DNA of 64,000 bases from Heterohyrax brucei (Eukaryota; Chordata; Mammalia; Hyracoidea; Procaviidae), in contig CM053146.1 in the NCBI GenBank assembly GCA_028571685.1, positions 114,737,431-114,801,430 of the forward strand, read 5' to 3'. The notes below the pieces were generated by a model. That model saw only the letters and a program-made list of their open reading frames with translations. It ran no database searches and was not told where the DNA came from. Each line of letters starts with the position of its first letter. Position 1 is the first letter of the stretch. The position numbers were made by a program, and so were the translations under genes. This document shows, piece after piece, positions 10,098 to 21,885 of this stretch.

Positions 10098-11384
10098 TGT
10101 CAACAGGAAAGTTGGGAGTAAAAGAATCAGACTGGTTGTTGGAAGACAACTTTGAGAAGTGTTTTCAGTTGTTCTCTGTGTTCCCTGGGGACAAGAAGTG
10201 AAAATACATGTCATTCTTTGAATATTTGGATATTTTATCAGCAAAAATAATGACAGGTAGCTATTGTAGCTATTAGTGAGAGAAAAGTTCTCAGTCAATA
10301 GGAGCATTCTCTTTGTATCTTGCATATAATGTGATAGAGTATTGCTTTGAGAAAGCTTCCTTTTCCAAGAGTATGTATATCACATATATTCAAATTGTAG
10401 TAGAAGTTACTTCTGGATTAAAATTTCTCAAGTCCATGAAAGATCTTTGAAATACTATAGATAAATTTGAATAGCTTGGTTTCGGGGATTATACTCATCT
10501 AATTTGTATTGAGATTCCAAGGTTATTTGATTGTGGCTGCTGACTGTCAAAGAATTTTAGACCAAATTCTGAATAACCAAATCATTGTTTTTTCTGTCCA
10601 TTAGATGTATGATTAAGTAGAAATACCAAGAAACAATAATTATTGTAGAAACTAGTTCATATCTGAAGGAAAGATTCATTCTTTGTCTCCCAATGAAGAA
10701 TGATAGATGCTAAAGAGCAAAAGGGAGAAATAACATGCAATATATAATTGCATTACTTAGAGATACTGAAGTCTACAAAAGATTTTTCTTTTTCTTTCTT
10801 TCTTTTTTTTCCCCACCTTGACACAGTGATTTAATAACAGTCTTGGTGTTTGTAACTCCAGCTGTTCACACTGTGTGCTGATAAGACCAGCACTTGGAAG
10901 ACACATTGCTACGATGGTTTTCACATGGCTTTGTTTTTAAGAGATAAAGCTGCCATCCAGTATTTTATGGGGCCAAATGTTTACTTAGTTTGGCAAGTTT
11001 AGGCAGCTTAATTTCTGAGGCAATTATGTTTGTAAGACTTGAGTTCAAATGGGGAAAATCCAGAAGCATGACTTACTCTGCCACAGAGATTTTCACCGTA
11101 TCTTGCAGCAATTGGTGAAACAGATTTAGATTGTCTGAATGTCTGCACCATGACTAATCGAAGAACCTGGGAAATGTGACCCCTGTTTAGATGTGTCCTC
11201 TTCTATCATTTGTCTTGGGCCTAGTCCAAAAATGAAAGACTAAAAGAAAGATCACTCTTCAGAGGTCAGTTTCAGAAATTGAAAAGGTAGCCGTGAAATG
11301 TCATCCTTGGCTTGGCCTGCACATAATGAAAATTGAGCGAGTTTTGCTTTCATGTTGACATAAATTGATTAATCCGTTAGATGT
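10098..11384. other. Unassigned intronic DNA
   Basis: No gene or clear repeat. A pyrimidine tract lies at about 10785-10815. Confidence 0.5.
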
Positions 11385-11510
11385 CCATGCACTCTCCTGT
11401 GTGCCATCTGTAAAGCATAAGCCATGGTTCCTGTCCTCAGGAAACTTACAACCTAGTTATGAACACCAAATTTAAACAACTATAGCAATCTGTGAACAGG
11501 TATCAGATTA
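11385..11510 (+). mobile_element. Ancient L2/MIR-class repeat remnant
   Basis: Degenerate match to the old mammalian pattern tgtgtgccatctgtaa ... ttcctgtcctcaggaaactt acaacctagt. Family level is uncertain. Confidence 0.4.
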
Positions 11511-11684
11511 TAAGTAATACACCTTAACCATCAAAATGACTGTGTTTTTGTCTTTAATCTGCACTCCGGCACTCTGCTCAGCCTCCTTAACTCCTCAAGG
11601 GAATTGCCATGTGCAATATCTCTATTAGTTATTTTGATAAAATATAACTGCCTGTTTTTACATGTCTGCAGTTTTTCAAGACTC

Positions 11685-11790
11685 TGATCACCTTAGAGAC
11701 AGGGGCCAACAGTGTGTTCATTTTTACATTCTAGCCCCCATATACAGTATCGGACACGTAATAGGTTCTCATCAATATATGACAAATCAA
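11685..11790 (+). mobile_element. L2-like 3' end remnant
   Basis: Pattern of the L2 terminal region: ccttagagacaggggccaac, then a degenerate agcccccatatacagtatcg, then cacgtaataggttctcatca. Confidence 0.5.
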
Positions 11791-13202
11791 TTAAAACTTT
11801 AATTCTGAGATAGGCAAGATGAATTCATTTTAACAACTTTCAACCAACTTTACCTCATTTTGTGAAGACATATGCCCGTATATGAATTGGCTTGTGAAAT
11901 TAACTGTTTGAACACAGTTTTGCTCCCCAAATAGCTTTCTTTTAGAATTTTCTGCTCTAGGGCAGTGTGTTAACTATACTCCTTGGCTTTGTCAGGGATA
12001 GAGGAATATTGAAACACAGCGTGCACACTTGAAATGAAGATGTGGATTGGCTGCTGAATTCAGCAGTTTGAATTGTAAGGGCCACTTCATCTTTCTTCTT
12101 ACAACTTGGGCAGTGATTCCAACATACAAACTGGTTCTGACAAAGAACGGTAATTGTAAAAAAAGAACAACCATTGATTTTATATAATTTTATGAAAAAT
12201 TATAAAACCCAGTTTTGTGAATGATCCTGATAATGTGAACAAAGAGTAAAAATTAGTGTGTGTGCATTTGCGTATGTATAAATAAATACAGATGAAATGC
12301 ACAGATTGGATTCGATTGTACCTCATCAAAAACACTGTGAGTTGTAGAACCATAAAGTTAATAATGTTTTTTGTGTATCTGTGCTTTAGGGAAAGTTTAG
12401 AGAGAAAATCAGTTTCTTATTCACTAGTTAATGCACAAGTTATTCCCTAACATTGGTTGCACATTTCCGCAATATATCAGCACTCTCCCATTACCACCCT
12501 GAGTTCACATTTCCATTCATACCATCTTCCTGCCCTTTCCTTCCTACTATCTTTGATTTGGGGTGGATGTTGCCCCTTTGGTCTCCTGAAAATAATTGTC
12601 CTCACAGATATTTTTGCTTGGCTGAAAGGTGATCGCTGGGAATGGCTGCAGTACCAAGTTAGAAGGACACATAATGGCCATCGTCTCAAGGGTCCTTCAT
12701 TCTCTCCTGGTCTTTTTTTCATGAATTTGAATTTTAGTCTATTTTTTTTCCTCCAGCTCTAAATTGGACTTCCTCTTGTTATCCTAGTCAAGGTGGTCTC
12801 TGCAGTGGTAAATAGACACCATCTTGTTGTTCTAGTTCCAGGCTAGTGAAGATAGTGGTTGCTGTGGTGCATTAGTCCTTTAGACAGTTTCCCTGAGTCT
12901 TTGCTGTGGACAAGAGAGCAGTAGTTCTTTGGTGTTTACTTGAAAACTTAGACACTACTCACCAAAGTATGATATAGAATGTTGTCTTTGTGAACTGTGT
13001 TATGCCAGTTGACCTAGATCTTTAATGTTCAACTGCAATAACTCAGTCCTGTCAAGTGTTTGGTTATGACTATGATATTTCCATGATTGTGCCCCCTGTG
13101 TACTCTATTTTGCATACCACCCACTGCCATCGATACATATGAATATACATGCTGTACATACAAATATATGTGTGGGAGTATGTGCAATCAAACCTCTATA
13201 TG

Positions 13203-13352
13203 TACCTGGGTAGCACAGTGATTAAGAGCTCAGCTGCTAACCAAAAGGTTGACAGATTGAATCTAGTAGCCACTCCTTGGGATCCATATGGGATAGTTCT
13301 TCTCTGTGCTGTAGAGTTGCTATGAATTGAAATTGACTTGACAGCAATGGGT
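13203..13352 (+). mobile_element. AfroSINE nested in old L1
   Basis: Plus-strand copy: gtagcacagtgattaagagc, tcagctgctaaccaaaaggt, agccactccttgggatccat, gagttgctatgaattgaaat, then tgacagcaatggg. Confidence 0.9.
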
Positions 13353-14404
13353 AGTATATTGCAGTGTGAACTTCCACACCTATTCAGTTCAGCATACATA
13401 TAAACCTATTATCTACTCATAAATTGTTTTTATTACTGTTGTTGCAAGATCGTATGTTATAATGTTTCTTACTTCCCCTATAATGTATACTGCCCTTTCT
13501 TTCACCCAAGTTAATACTTGTCTTCTATCTAGTTAGTGATTTTCCCTCCCTTCTGACTTCCAGATTCACCCATGTTGTGAGATGTTTCACAGATTCATCA
13601 TTACTTTTTATCATTGTATAGATTCTGTTTGTGTTATGTACCGCTGTTTATCTATTCATCCACTAATGGCCACTTAAGTTGTTTGCATCTTTGTGCTATT
13701 GTGAATAATGGTGCAGTGAAAATGGTTGTCCATGTGTCTATTCCTGTCAAGGCTTTTATTTCCCTAAGATGTATACCTAGAAGTGACATTTCATATGGCA
13801 TTTCTATTTCTGGCTTTTTAAGGAAATACCATACCATTTTCCATAATGGTGGCACCATTTTCAGTTCCCATTAGCAGTGCATAAGAGTTCTAGTCTCCTG
13901 ATAACTCACTAGCATTTGTTGCTTTCTGTTTTTTTCTTTTTTTTTATTGATCAGTACCTTGATCAGTTGGATTAGTAGTTTTGATGTGCATCTCTGTAAT
14001 GGCTAATTATTGCAAGCATCTCCATGTATTTTTTAGCTATCTGAATGTCTTGTTTGGTGAAGTGCCTTTTAATGCCCTTTATCTGTTTTTTAATTGGGCT
14101 ATTTGTCTTTTTGTTATTGAGATATTGAACTTTTCTATATGTTCTAGAGATCAGATCCTTGTCAAGTATTTCATTATCATTTTTTCCCACAGCCTGTAGG
14201 TTTTCATTTTACTCTTTTGGTGAAGTCTTCTGATGAACTTAAATGTTTGATTTTTAGGATATTCCAGTCTTCTATTTTATCTCCTGTGTGTGCATTTTCA
14301 GTTGTATTCTGTATCCTATGTGTGCTGTATATTGAGTCCCTAGGCATTGTTCCTATTTTTTTTTCTTCCATCATCTTTATAGCTACAAGCTTAACCTTTA
14401 GGTC

Positions 14405-14882
14405 TGTCTTAGGTCAGGTTCTCTAGAAAGCAAAAACAGGTAAACATATAAATATATTGAGAGTTTTATATCAAGGAAACAGTGTAGGTAACTGTAGAGG
14501 TTGGAATGTCCCGAGTCTGTGAATCAGGATGGAGGCTTCTCTTGATTCACATAGCTGCAGGGACTAGCAAACCCAAAATCAGCAAGTAGAAAGGAGGGCT
14601 TTTGCTTTCAGGCTATTAGGAGTGACAAATTATAAATATCTGCAAATAATATGATAATTCAAGTTCCAAGATCCAAAGATCAGATGAAAAGTCTGCATCT
14701 GCAGGATCCAGAGCAAGCATAAAGCTAGAATGTCTTCTTATATGTGAATATAAGCCACACCTCCAAGGAAATTCCCTTTCAACTGATTAGCTACTCACAG
14801 CTGATGCAGTCATGGGAGTGTTCACATATAAACAATGAGAATCGTGACCCAGCCAAGTTGACACACAATCCTAACTATCACA
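14405..14882 (+). mobile_element. Solo LTR of an ERV-type element nested in L1
   Basis: Begins TGTCTTAGG and ends TATCACA (TG...CA). It is flanked by a near 5-bp duplication (aggtc at 14400-14404, agatc at 14883-14887), and the L1 sequence continues on either side. Characteristic blocks are ggttctctagaaagcaaaa, tgattcacatagctgcaggg and agccaagttgacacacaatc. No coding region. A second partial copy lies at about 35062-35181. Family not named with certainty. Confidence 0.75.
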
Positions 14883-15335
14883 AGATCCTTGATCTATTTT
14901 AAGTTAGGTTTTGTGTATGGTTTGAGGTATGGATGTTATTTCATTTTTATGCAAATGGGTAGCCATTTTTAAAGAGACTCTCACTTCCCCATTTAGTGAA
15001 CTCTTACACTTCATTGAAGATTAACTGTCTCTAGAAGCATGGATTTGCTTATAGGTTCTCAATTTTTGTCCATTGATCTATGTGTCATTGATCTATGTGT
15101 AAGTACCAGGCTATTTTGACTACCATGGCTGTATACGGTAGGTTCTAAGTTTGGGAATTGTGAGGACTCCTACTTTCTTTTTCAGTAATGCTTTGCTTAT
15201 CCAAGACCTCTTTCTTTTCCATAAATGTTTGTGGAATGAGATTGTCTTCCCGCTCAAAACAACACTAACAGTTTGTTTTTATTACTCAAGAGGACAATAT
15301 GGAGAAATAGTAAAAACAACAACAAAAGTACACAC

Positions 15336-15361
15336 ACCAGCCAAGTGCCGTCGATTCGGAT
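15336..15361 (-). mobile_element. AfroSINE 3'-terminal scrap
   Basis: Only agccaagtgccgtcgattcg and a few further bases match. Confidence 0.6.
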
Positions 15362-16323
15362 CTTAAATAAGAAAAGCCAGTAACAGAAACGTATGTTCAT
15401 ATACATCCTTAAATTCTTTGAAGAAAGCTACTACATTAATCTAAAGCCAAAAGTGCATCCAGTTACTTTACAAGTGAAAGCTTGAGGATATGTACTGTCT
15501 TTTGCATACTCTGAACTTTTATATGTACTCTCTATGCTGTGGACATTTAGTAAAGACTGATGGCTTGGGGTGAAAGGGTTAATGAGAAATCATTTTGATA
15601 AGAAGCTAGACAGCTGGTATTGAGAAGAAAAGGAAAAAAAAATCCTTAAGCATGGTATAATTCTTAGAAAATCTCATTTGGTGTTTATTTTCTGTTTTTT
15701 TTTTTTTTCTTCTTCTTTCTCCACAGCATAAAGTCTTCCAAGCACAGGTTTCATTTTGATTTCTGCTTTTAAAATCCAGTCTAAAATAACACTGTTCAGA
15801 CATTTAAAAGACTGTCTTCTTCCTCAAGAGGGTGGCCCCTTTCCTACTAGCTGTACACCTTAAAATGGATTTCTGAACTAGATGAATCACATTTTTAAAG
15901 TAGCTACTGTGTGTGTTTTGCACTTTCAGAAACATATAACATCTTCAGAAGTAGCTTGTGAGTTTGTCACTATAAAGTTTTGATGTCTGATTAGATGATC
16001 ATAAGGACATCTGGAGTGAGTTAGTTTTGAAGTTGCTGGTGTGAGGCACTGGAGAATCCACATAAGTACTGGCCTCTTTTTAAAGGAAAAATTAGATTCT
16101 TAAGACATCATAGCTTAGAAATGCTTGACTTGCTTAAAAAATTGCATTACCTGTTTCTCCCTCGTCTTTAATTTTATTTACAGTCCTCTAAGCTTTCTTG
16201 ATTTTAATTTTTAAATAAAAAATATACATGATGCTCAGCCAAAAAGATAACTATGTAAACATCAAAGCAGTTGATATTGTTACAGTGTGATACCATGTAT
16301 TTCAGAAAGCCTGTGAAAAGTTC
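15362..16323. other. Unassigned intronic DNA
   Basis: No gene seen. A T-rich/pyrimidine tract lies at about 15695-15720, followed by ctccacag. This resembles an acceptor, but no coding sequence follows. Confidence 0.5.
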
Positions 16324-16900
16324 TGTCTTAGTCAACTAGTACTGCTCTAACAGAAATATCACAAGTGGATGGCATTAACAAAGAAAAGTTTGTTCTTACA
16401 CAGTCAGGAAGGCTACAAGTCCAAATTCAGGGTGTCTGCTCCAGAGGTAAGCTTTCCTTCTTTGTTGGCTCTGGAGGGAGTTGCCTGTGCTGTACTAGTG
16501 TTTCTCTGGTCAGGGAGCATCTTGGCACATGAACTTCAGGTCCAAAGCCTGCACTCTACTCTTGGTGCTGCTTTCTTGATGGCATGAGCCACCCCCCAAC
16601 CCAACTCTCTGCTTGCTTCCCTTTCCTTTTGTATCTTGTAGGATAAAAGGATAAAGGGTGGTACAAGCCACACTCCAGGAAAACTCCCTTTACACTGGAG
16701 CAGGGAGGTGACTATAGGAAGGGTGTTACATTTCTACCATAATCTTCTTTAACATAATCCAGTCTGCTAATCACAGGCTGAGATTAGGATTTACAACACA
16801 GGAAAATCACACAATGGAGGGCAGTCACACAATACTGGGAATCATGGCCTGGTCAGATTGTTATACATGTTTTTGGGGGGGACACACTGAATCCGTGACA
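16324..16900 (+). mobile_element. Solo LTR (MaLR/ERVL-like)
   Basis: Starts TGTCTTAGTCAACTAGTACT and ends GAATCCGTGACA. Typical blocks are ctaacagaaatatcacaagt, tccaaattcagggtgtctgc, gattaggatttacaacacag and gggggggacacac. Near 5-bp duplication: agttc (16319-16323) and agttt (16901-16905). No internal retroviral genes. A related LTR lies at 35815. Confidence 0.8.
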
Positions 16901-16949
16901 AGTTTACATGTGTGTATATTTTTAGTCAAAATTTTACTTAAATAGTATT

Positions 16950-17072
16950 TGAAGAGTTTGGCTGCTGACCGAAAGGTCAGCAGTTGAATCCGTCCTTGGA
17001 AACCCTTTGTTTTTCTCCATCCTATAGGGTCAGTATGAGTTAGAATCAACAGCCATGGGCTTGTTTGGTTTT
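16950..17072 (+). mobile_element. AfroSINE, internally shortened
   Basis: Plus-strand copy: gtttggctgctgaccgaaag, gtcagcagttgaatccgtcc, ttggaaaccctt, gtcagtatgagttagaatca, then cttgtttggtttt. The 5' edge and part of the body are missing. Confidence 0.85.
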
Positions 17073-17412
17073 AAATCTTATTACACATTGATACTGTTCA
17101 GTTAAAACTTGTGTAATTTTCCTATTAAGGCTCTTCTTGTGTGAGATTATTGTTTTGTAAATAAAATTATGAAATCCTGATATGTATCTGGATACATTTA
17201 CCAAACCTGACTATGATGTTGTTCTGCTTTGAAACCACAGACCATTCCTCGTATCTCCAGGACATATTTTAAATTTCTTAGTATCTCTTTTTACAGCCTA
17301 ACCTAGGCCTATACACTTAGTTTCATCTTAAGGTACACAGCGTGAGGCGCCGTGTTCTCCCTACCTGATAATGTCACACACCTACAATGGATACTTCAAT
17401 GTGCATTTTTTC

Positions 17413-17572
17413 TGCCAGGAGTGTCATTTGTCCTCCCTTCCCTGGTGAATCTCTAGTCATCTCTCAACGTACAATGCAGTAGTCTCTTTACTAATACTTT
17501 CCCAGTCCCTCTCTGTTTCCTTCAGAATTGATCTCTTCTCAGCTATGGCACATTGACATATCTTTATTATAA
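17413..17572. repeat. Left arm of imperfect inverted repeat
   Basis: The reverse complement of 17632-17790 aligns along nearly the whole arm with scattered mismatches and small indels. Shared blocks include gtcatttgtcctccc, ggtgaatctctagtcatctc and gcagtagtctc. The spacer is about 60 bases. Confidence 0.9.
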
Positions 17573-17631
17573 TTCTTTTGCCTCTTAGTACAGTTTTTCG
17601 TATTGTGTGTCTTCCTTTCTGTAGTAGTACT

Positions 17632-17790
17632 GCAATAAAGATGTCAGTGTGCCATGGGTGGGAAGAAGTCAGTTCTGAGTGGAACAAAGAGAGATTGGGA
17701 AAGGATTAATAAAGAACGAGACTACTGCACTGTATTCTCAGAGATGACTAGAGATTCACCAAGGGGGGAGGACAAATGACATTCCTGACA
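17632..17790. repeat. Right arm of imperfect inverted repeat
   Basis: Partner of 17413-17572. Its outer end runs directly into a 5'-truncated AfroSINE at 17790. Confidence 0.9.
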
Positions 17791-17847
17791 GGGTCTCTAT
17801 GAGTGAGAATCGACTTCACAGCTGTGGGTTTGGTTTGGTTTTGGGGG
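17790..17847 (+). mobile_element. AfroSINE 3' end, 5'-truncated
   Basis: agggtctctatgagtgagaa, tcgacttcacagctgtgggt, then ttggtttggttttggggg: the last third of the SINE and its T/G-rich tail, starting exactly at the palindrome edge. Confidence 0.8.
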
Positions 17848-17932
17848 TCTTCCTTTCTGGATTCTGATCTCCTCGAGGGTTAATCTAATTTCCTTTCATA
17901 TATCTAGAACAAACATATCATGCCTGAGAAAT

Positions 17933-17985
17933 AAAACCCAACTCATTGCCTTCCAGTAGATTCTAACTCATAGGAACCCTGTAAT
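17933..17985 (-). mobile_element. AfroSINE fragment
   Basis: aacccaactcattgcctt, then gattctaactcataggaacc: 3' part only. Confidence 0.65.
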
Positions 17986-18304
17986 GTAACAGTACATTTT
18001 CTGGTCATATACTAGCCAACCTGAGCCATAATGCAATTTACTTACAGCTGTAATAGCATTAACGTCTATTCTAGATCATCAGCAGGTGGCCAAGTGGTAC
18101 TGTCTCAGATGATAAGAAGGGAGGAAGTTTCCTCACTCAATTCCAAGTTTACATTAGGTTGTGGACAAGTTCTTGAAAGAGATGGTTATCACTGTGATTG
18201 TCCTTCCCTCCTGTTCTTCCTACCCTCTAAATGATCTGTTTCCAGACCCCTGTGTTCTATGTGCTTTAATGCAGATCTCAGGCTTTGATTATCACACTTG
18301 TGAC

Positions 18305-18428
18305 TAAGCCAAGCCAAGTGCCGTCGAGTCAGATCTGACTCATGGCGACCCTAGGGGCCAGGGTAGAACTGACTCCCAGAGTATTCAAGGAGCGCCTCGT
18401 GGATTTGAACTGCTGACCTTGTGGTTGA
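18305..18428 (-). mobile_element. AfroSINE, CpG-rich variant
   Basis: aagccaagccaagtgccgtc, then gagtcagatctgactcatgg, cgaccctaggggccagggta, agcgcctcgtggatttgaac. It retains more CpG than most copies and is therefore probably younger. The tRNA-like head is cut near 18428. Confidence 0.85.
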
Positions 18429-18429
18429 C

Positions 18430-19140
18430 TAGATCTGCCCAGACCTTGTCAGTAATGACGTCTTCTCCCGTCATCACCACAGTCACCGTGTATGCTAGTT
18501 AGGTGATCTGTATCTTACATTATAAGAAAACTGATATAATCCCAGTAATTCAGACTGTTTTAGAAAAGAGTGATATCCACTGTATTTTCCCAGAGGTACA
18601 GCTGTTTTCAAAGGAAACAAAGAAAACTGGTCTACCAATTAGTAGAATTTTAGTCCCTAGAAATATAGAGGGCAAAAGGACAGTGCATGTGCTAACATAT
18701 TTTGGGGTAGAAGAGTTTGAGCCTTATCATCAGGCCAGCCCTGCCCAGTCAGCTGAAAAGTCTGTTCGCCTAAATATTCCAAAAGACTTTGCATGGGTGT
18801 TCAATCAGGAATTTTGGTAGGGGAGAGTGGAGTAAATATTTGGGAACTGCCTCTGTAGAACTAAATGTCTGACTTCCAGGATTTAGTGTGAATATGTTAG
18901 GATGAATATTAGGTTGAATGAAAAAAAAAATCTGGAATTCCTTGGAAGACCTCCCACATTTTTAAAAACAATGCTGCAGCTGACTGCAGAGAAGAGGAAA
19001 TTCCAGTTTGGGATTAACCTAATAGATGCATATTTAGAATAATGCTTAAGTAATTCCTGAATCTAAATTCTTTTCACTGTAGTCTTTGATCTTTGTGACT
19101 CCAGTTTTGGTATGTGATTAACGAACTACTAATTGATTTA
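18430..19140. other. Unassigned intronic DNA
   Basis: A 105-codon open stretch at 18503-18820 has no ATG at its start and no recognisable motif; I treat it as chance. Confidence 0.5.
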
Positions 19141-19145
19141 AAAAA

Positions 19146-19325
19146 AATACAAAAGCCAAACCTGTTGTCACTGAGTCCACTTATTCATAGTGCCTCTATA
19201 GGGAAGAGTAGACTTGCCCCATGGGGTTTCCTAGGCTGTAAATCTTTACAGAAGCAGAATGCCACATCTTTCCCCTGTGAACTACTCATGAACCGCTCAA
19301 CTTTCAGTTAGCAGCCAAGCACTCA
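19146..19325 (-). mobile_element. AfroSINE, long form
   Basis: ctgttgtcactgagtccact, agggaagagtagacttgccc, tttcctaggctgtaaatctt, then tcaactttcagttagcagcc. Same internal block as 7877-8079. Confidence 0.8.
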
Positions 19326-19614
19326 TCAGTTTAGATAGAGGTAATTTCCAATCTAAAATATGAACAGTTACTCAAAAAAAAAAAAAAAATTTATTAGATT
19401 TGAGCATACCAATGTCTCCCAGAATTCAAGAAAAATTTCTTAGTTGCCTTAAACTAGATGTAAAAGTTTGGACATGTGCACTTATATTCTCCGTTAGTAA
19501 ACCTACGTAATAATCCCAATACTTACCATTTGATTAAAATCAATTTCTGAATACTTTATGTACATACACATATATATATATTCAAATATATCATTTTGTC
19601 TTGTAAAAATCTAC

Positions 19615-19765
19615 AGGCTCAGTTTTATCGTCTGCCTTTTGCAGATGAGGAAACAAGGGCTCAAACAAGTCAACTTATCTATCCTGGATCATATACCTAA
19701 TAAGTAGCACTAGTAGAAGATGACTTAATCCAAAACGTAGCCACCACATTCTACCATTCAAATCA
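19615..19765 (-). mobile_element. MIR SINE remnant
   Basis: Reverse-complement MIR: ttttgcagatgaggaaacaa, gggctcaaacaagtcaactt, then ctaataagtagcactagtag. Confidence 0.65.
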
Positions 19766-19897
19766 AGTGTTAGCCTTACAAGTAACACTCTAAAAGTCTA
19801 AACAGTTCTCTCAGCGATGCTACCATTGTTCAGATGCTTTGACAATCTTCATATGAAACCACCTTCAAAGCCATTTTATTCGTCCTCTCCACTCCCC

Positions 19898-19927
19898 ACA
19901 ACCCTTCAAAGACCAATTCTTAAATCC
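19898..19927. repeat. Exact 30-bp direct repeat, copy 1
   Basis: Begins acaacccttcaaagacc. Identical over 30 bases to 21486-21515, 1.59 kb away. Confidence 0.9.
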
Positions 19928-21007
19928 TGTCTCCTACCCCTTACCTTGCACGAATATATTACATTGTTTCACAGTCTTTTTTTTTTTTTTTTTCCTAGAA
20001 GTGGTATTGTTCTACTTGACTACAAAGTTTATGTTGTAATATTGGTCTCAAATTACTTGATTGCTTGCACAATTCAGAAATTCCTATGAAGGAGAAAGCT
20101 TTGCCATCACAAAAGAATGTGATGTAGGCATTAAATATAGAGGTATAGATTAGAATGTGTTTAAAATGGCAGAGTTTTAGGAAATTCTGTTTATCTTAGT
20201 GGTTAAAACAAGTAGATTTTATCGCTGACTCACCCGCTGTCTCTTTGTCAAATTGGGCAAGTATAATTCTGTTTTCTGTCTGGAATCAGTAGATTGTCTT
20301 CTAGCTTGGTCACAGTGGAATTGCAAGGTTAATGCCTTTTATCTTAAGTACAGCATTTAACAGACTGTGGGTGTTTAATATATGTTAATAATAGTGATAA
20401 TAATGAATGTTGATAATTAAAGGTCTTTTATAATTACTAAATTTCTAAAGTGTGCTAAATATAATTAAAGGGAAATGATTTAAATTAATATGCATGCATT
20501 CAAAAACTAGAGCTAGCCACCCATTTTATTTTTAGCTTCTTCCCTAACATCATGAATGTGAATCTACTTTTAATAGATCCTGTTATGATGGCAGTTTTAT
20601 TCATAGAAACACATGGAGGGCCAGGAAGCCAGAAAGGCATCTGTCTGAGCTGAAAACCAGGTATGGATAGGAAGCCACAAGGGACTTTTATGGTTGGAGT
20701 TTGACCACATGAAGTTGTGTATTAAAGTCATTGTTATAATTGATCCCTCCAATACTGTTTCATGAAGAGAGAATGGCACTTTACTGGGACCTGGGAGTTA
20801 TCCCAGAAATGAGTAGCATACTGTTCTGCTCAGAAAGTCTATTGAAGATGTAGGTAGAGTAGAGGAAACAGTGACTGTAATGACTGAGAAAGTTCAGCTT
20901 AAACATTCATCCTTTTAACATAAATACTCATGGTCAGTTAAGTTTTGACTTCCCAAGTACACTGAAGTGGTTGGTGGGAGTTGTGAACTCTGAGAAGCAG
21001 CCAGCTA
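19928..21007. other. Unassigned intronic DNA
   Basis: T-tract at 19978-19994. No gene or repeat recognised. Confidence 0.5.
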
Positions 21008-21230
21008 GCATGACTAAGAACATGGACTCTGAAGACATACTTTGTGGTTCAGATCTATTTGCCACTGATTAATTGGTTGACTCTTATAAAATACTTTTTT
21101 TTCCCCTCAGTTTTCTCACGTATAAAGTGGTTGATAACAATAGAACTTAACCTTTCTGGGTTTACTTGAGAAATAAGCCAGAGATTATTTGTAAAAATTC
21201 TTAGTAATAACTGTATGTCTTTGTTAAATA
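21008..21230 (+). mobile_element. MIR SINE remnant
   Basis: agaacatggactctgaagac, then cagatctatttgccactgat, then ttttctcacgtataaagtgg: the plus-strand MIR order. Confidence 0.7.
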
Positions 21231-21312
21231 TATGCATGCACTGAATTTGTGCCATACTTCAAGGAAAAAAAAAGTGGTAAGACAGATAAACTATAGAAGT
21301 AAGTCTGAGTAA

Positions 21313-21337
21313 TCTTTAAAAAAAAAAAAAAAAAAAC
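21313..21337. repeat. Poly-A tract
   Basis: About 20 consecutive A residues. Not clearly the tail of an identified element. Confidence 0.8.
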
Positions 21338-21485
21338 TGACCAGGGTTAGTTTTAATATGAAGGCAGCACTTAGCACATGAGTAAAAGAAACATTGATTT
21401 CAAATGTGGCATTAAAGATATATTGAGTGTATTTTGCTTGTACTTTTGAAATTTCTTCTCTTTAGAAAAACAAAACTAGACAGAA

Positions 21486-21515
21486 ACAACCCTTCAAAGA
21501 CCAATTCTTAAATCC
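21486..21515. repeat. Exact 30-bp direct repeat, copy 2
   Basis: Partner of 19898-19927. Preceded by an A-rich stretch (gaaaaacaaaac). Confidence 0.9.
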
Positions 21516-21803
21516 ATACTGGATTTGATTCACTGAATCTATCCTTGGCTTTCCTTTTTTGAAAAATCATCCTCTCCTTTGTAAACATTTTCTTTAACTT
21601 GGAAACCTAGAAGAAAACATAAATGGAGAGACTATTAAGACACAGGACAATTTCAAATGTTTCTAACCTATCGTCTACCTCCTGCAGTTTCCTGAACGAT
21701 TCCTGCCCTTTGGCACTTCTCTGGGTTGCTCTTCCTGCTTCTTCTGGTTTAAATTAACTTCCTGACTTGCCTGCATGGCACACACTGCTCATTTGTTTAA
21801 CCA

Positions 21804-21885
21804 AACAATGTAGTTGCCATCAAGTGGATTCCAACTCCCAGTGACCCCAGGTATATCAGAGTAGAACTGTGCCACCATTAGGTTG
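21804..21885 (-). mobile_element. AfroSINE fragment
   Basis: gttgccatcaagtggattcc, aactcccagtgaccccaggt, then atcagagtagaactgtgcca. A shorter possible scrap lies at 22103-22125. Confidence 0.75.

Larger units (their letters stand above)
12440..15260 (-). mobile_element. Old L1 (L1M-type), interrupted
   Basis: Minus strand. L1 3' UTR-like sequence lies at about 12480-13100 (gtaccaagttagaaggacac; tgtgttatgccagttgacct). The ORF2 C-terminal region is at 13500-14400 and 14883-15260. The minus-strand frame at 13652-13858 contains MVPPLWKMVWYFLKKPEIEM, the L1 ORF2 C-terminal motif. Cut by an AfroSINE (13203-13352) and an LTR (14405-14882). More diverged than the other L1 copies here. Confidence 0.8.

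Noticed and set aside
12457..12762. Overlapping plus and minus open frames of 80-100 codons
   Set aside because: They lie in L1 3' UTR-like sequence and have no protein similarity.
15695..15735. Polypyrimidine tract followed by ctccacag, resembling a splice acceptor
   Set aside because: The sequence after it is not coding in any frame and no donor follows at exon distance.
18503..18820. 105-codon plus-strand open frame
   Set aside because: No ATG start in context, no recognisable domain, no splice-site support. Likely chance in intron DNA.
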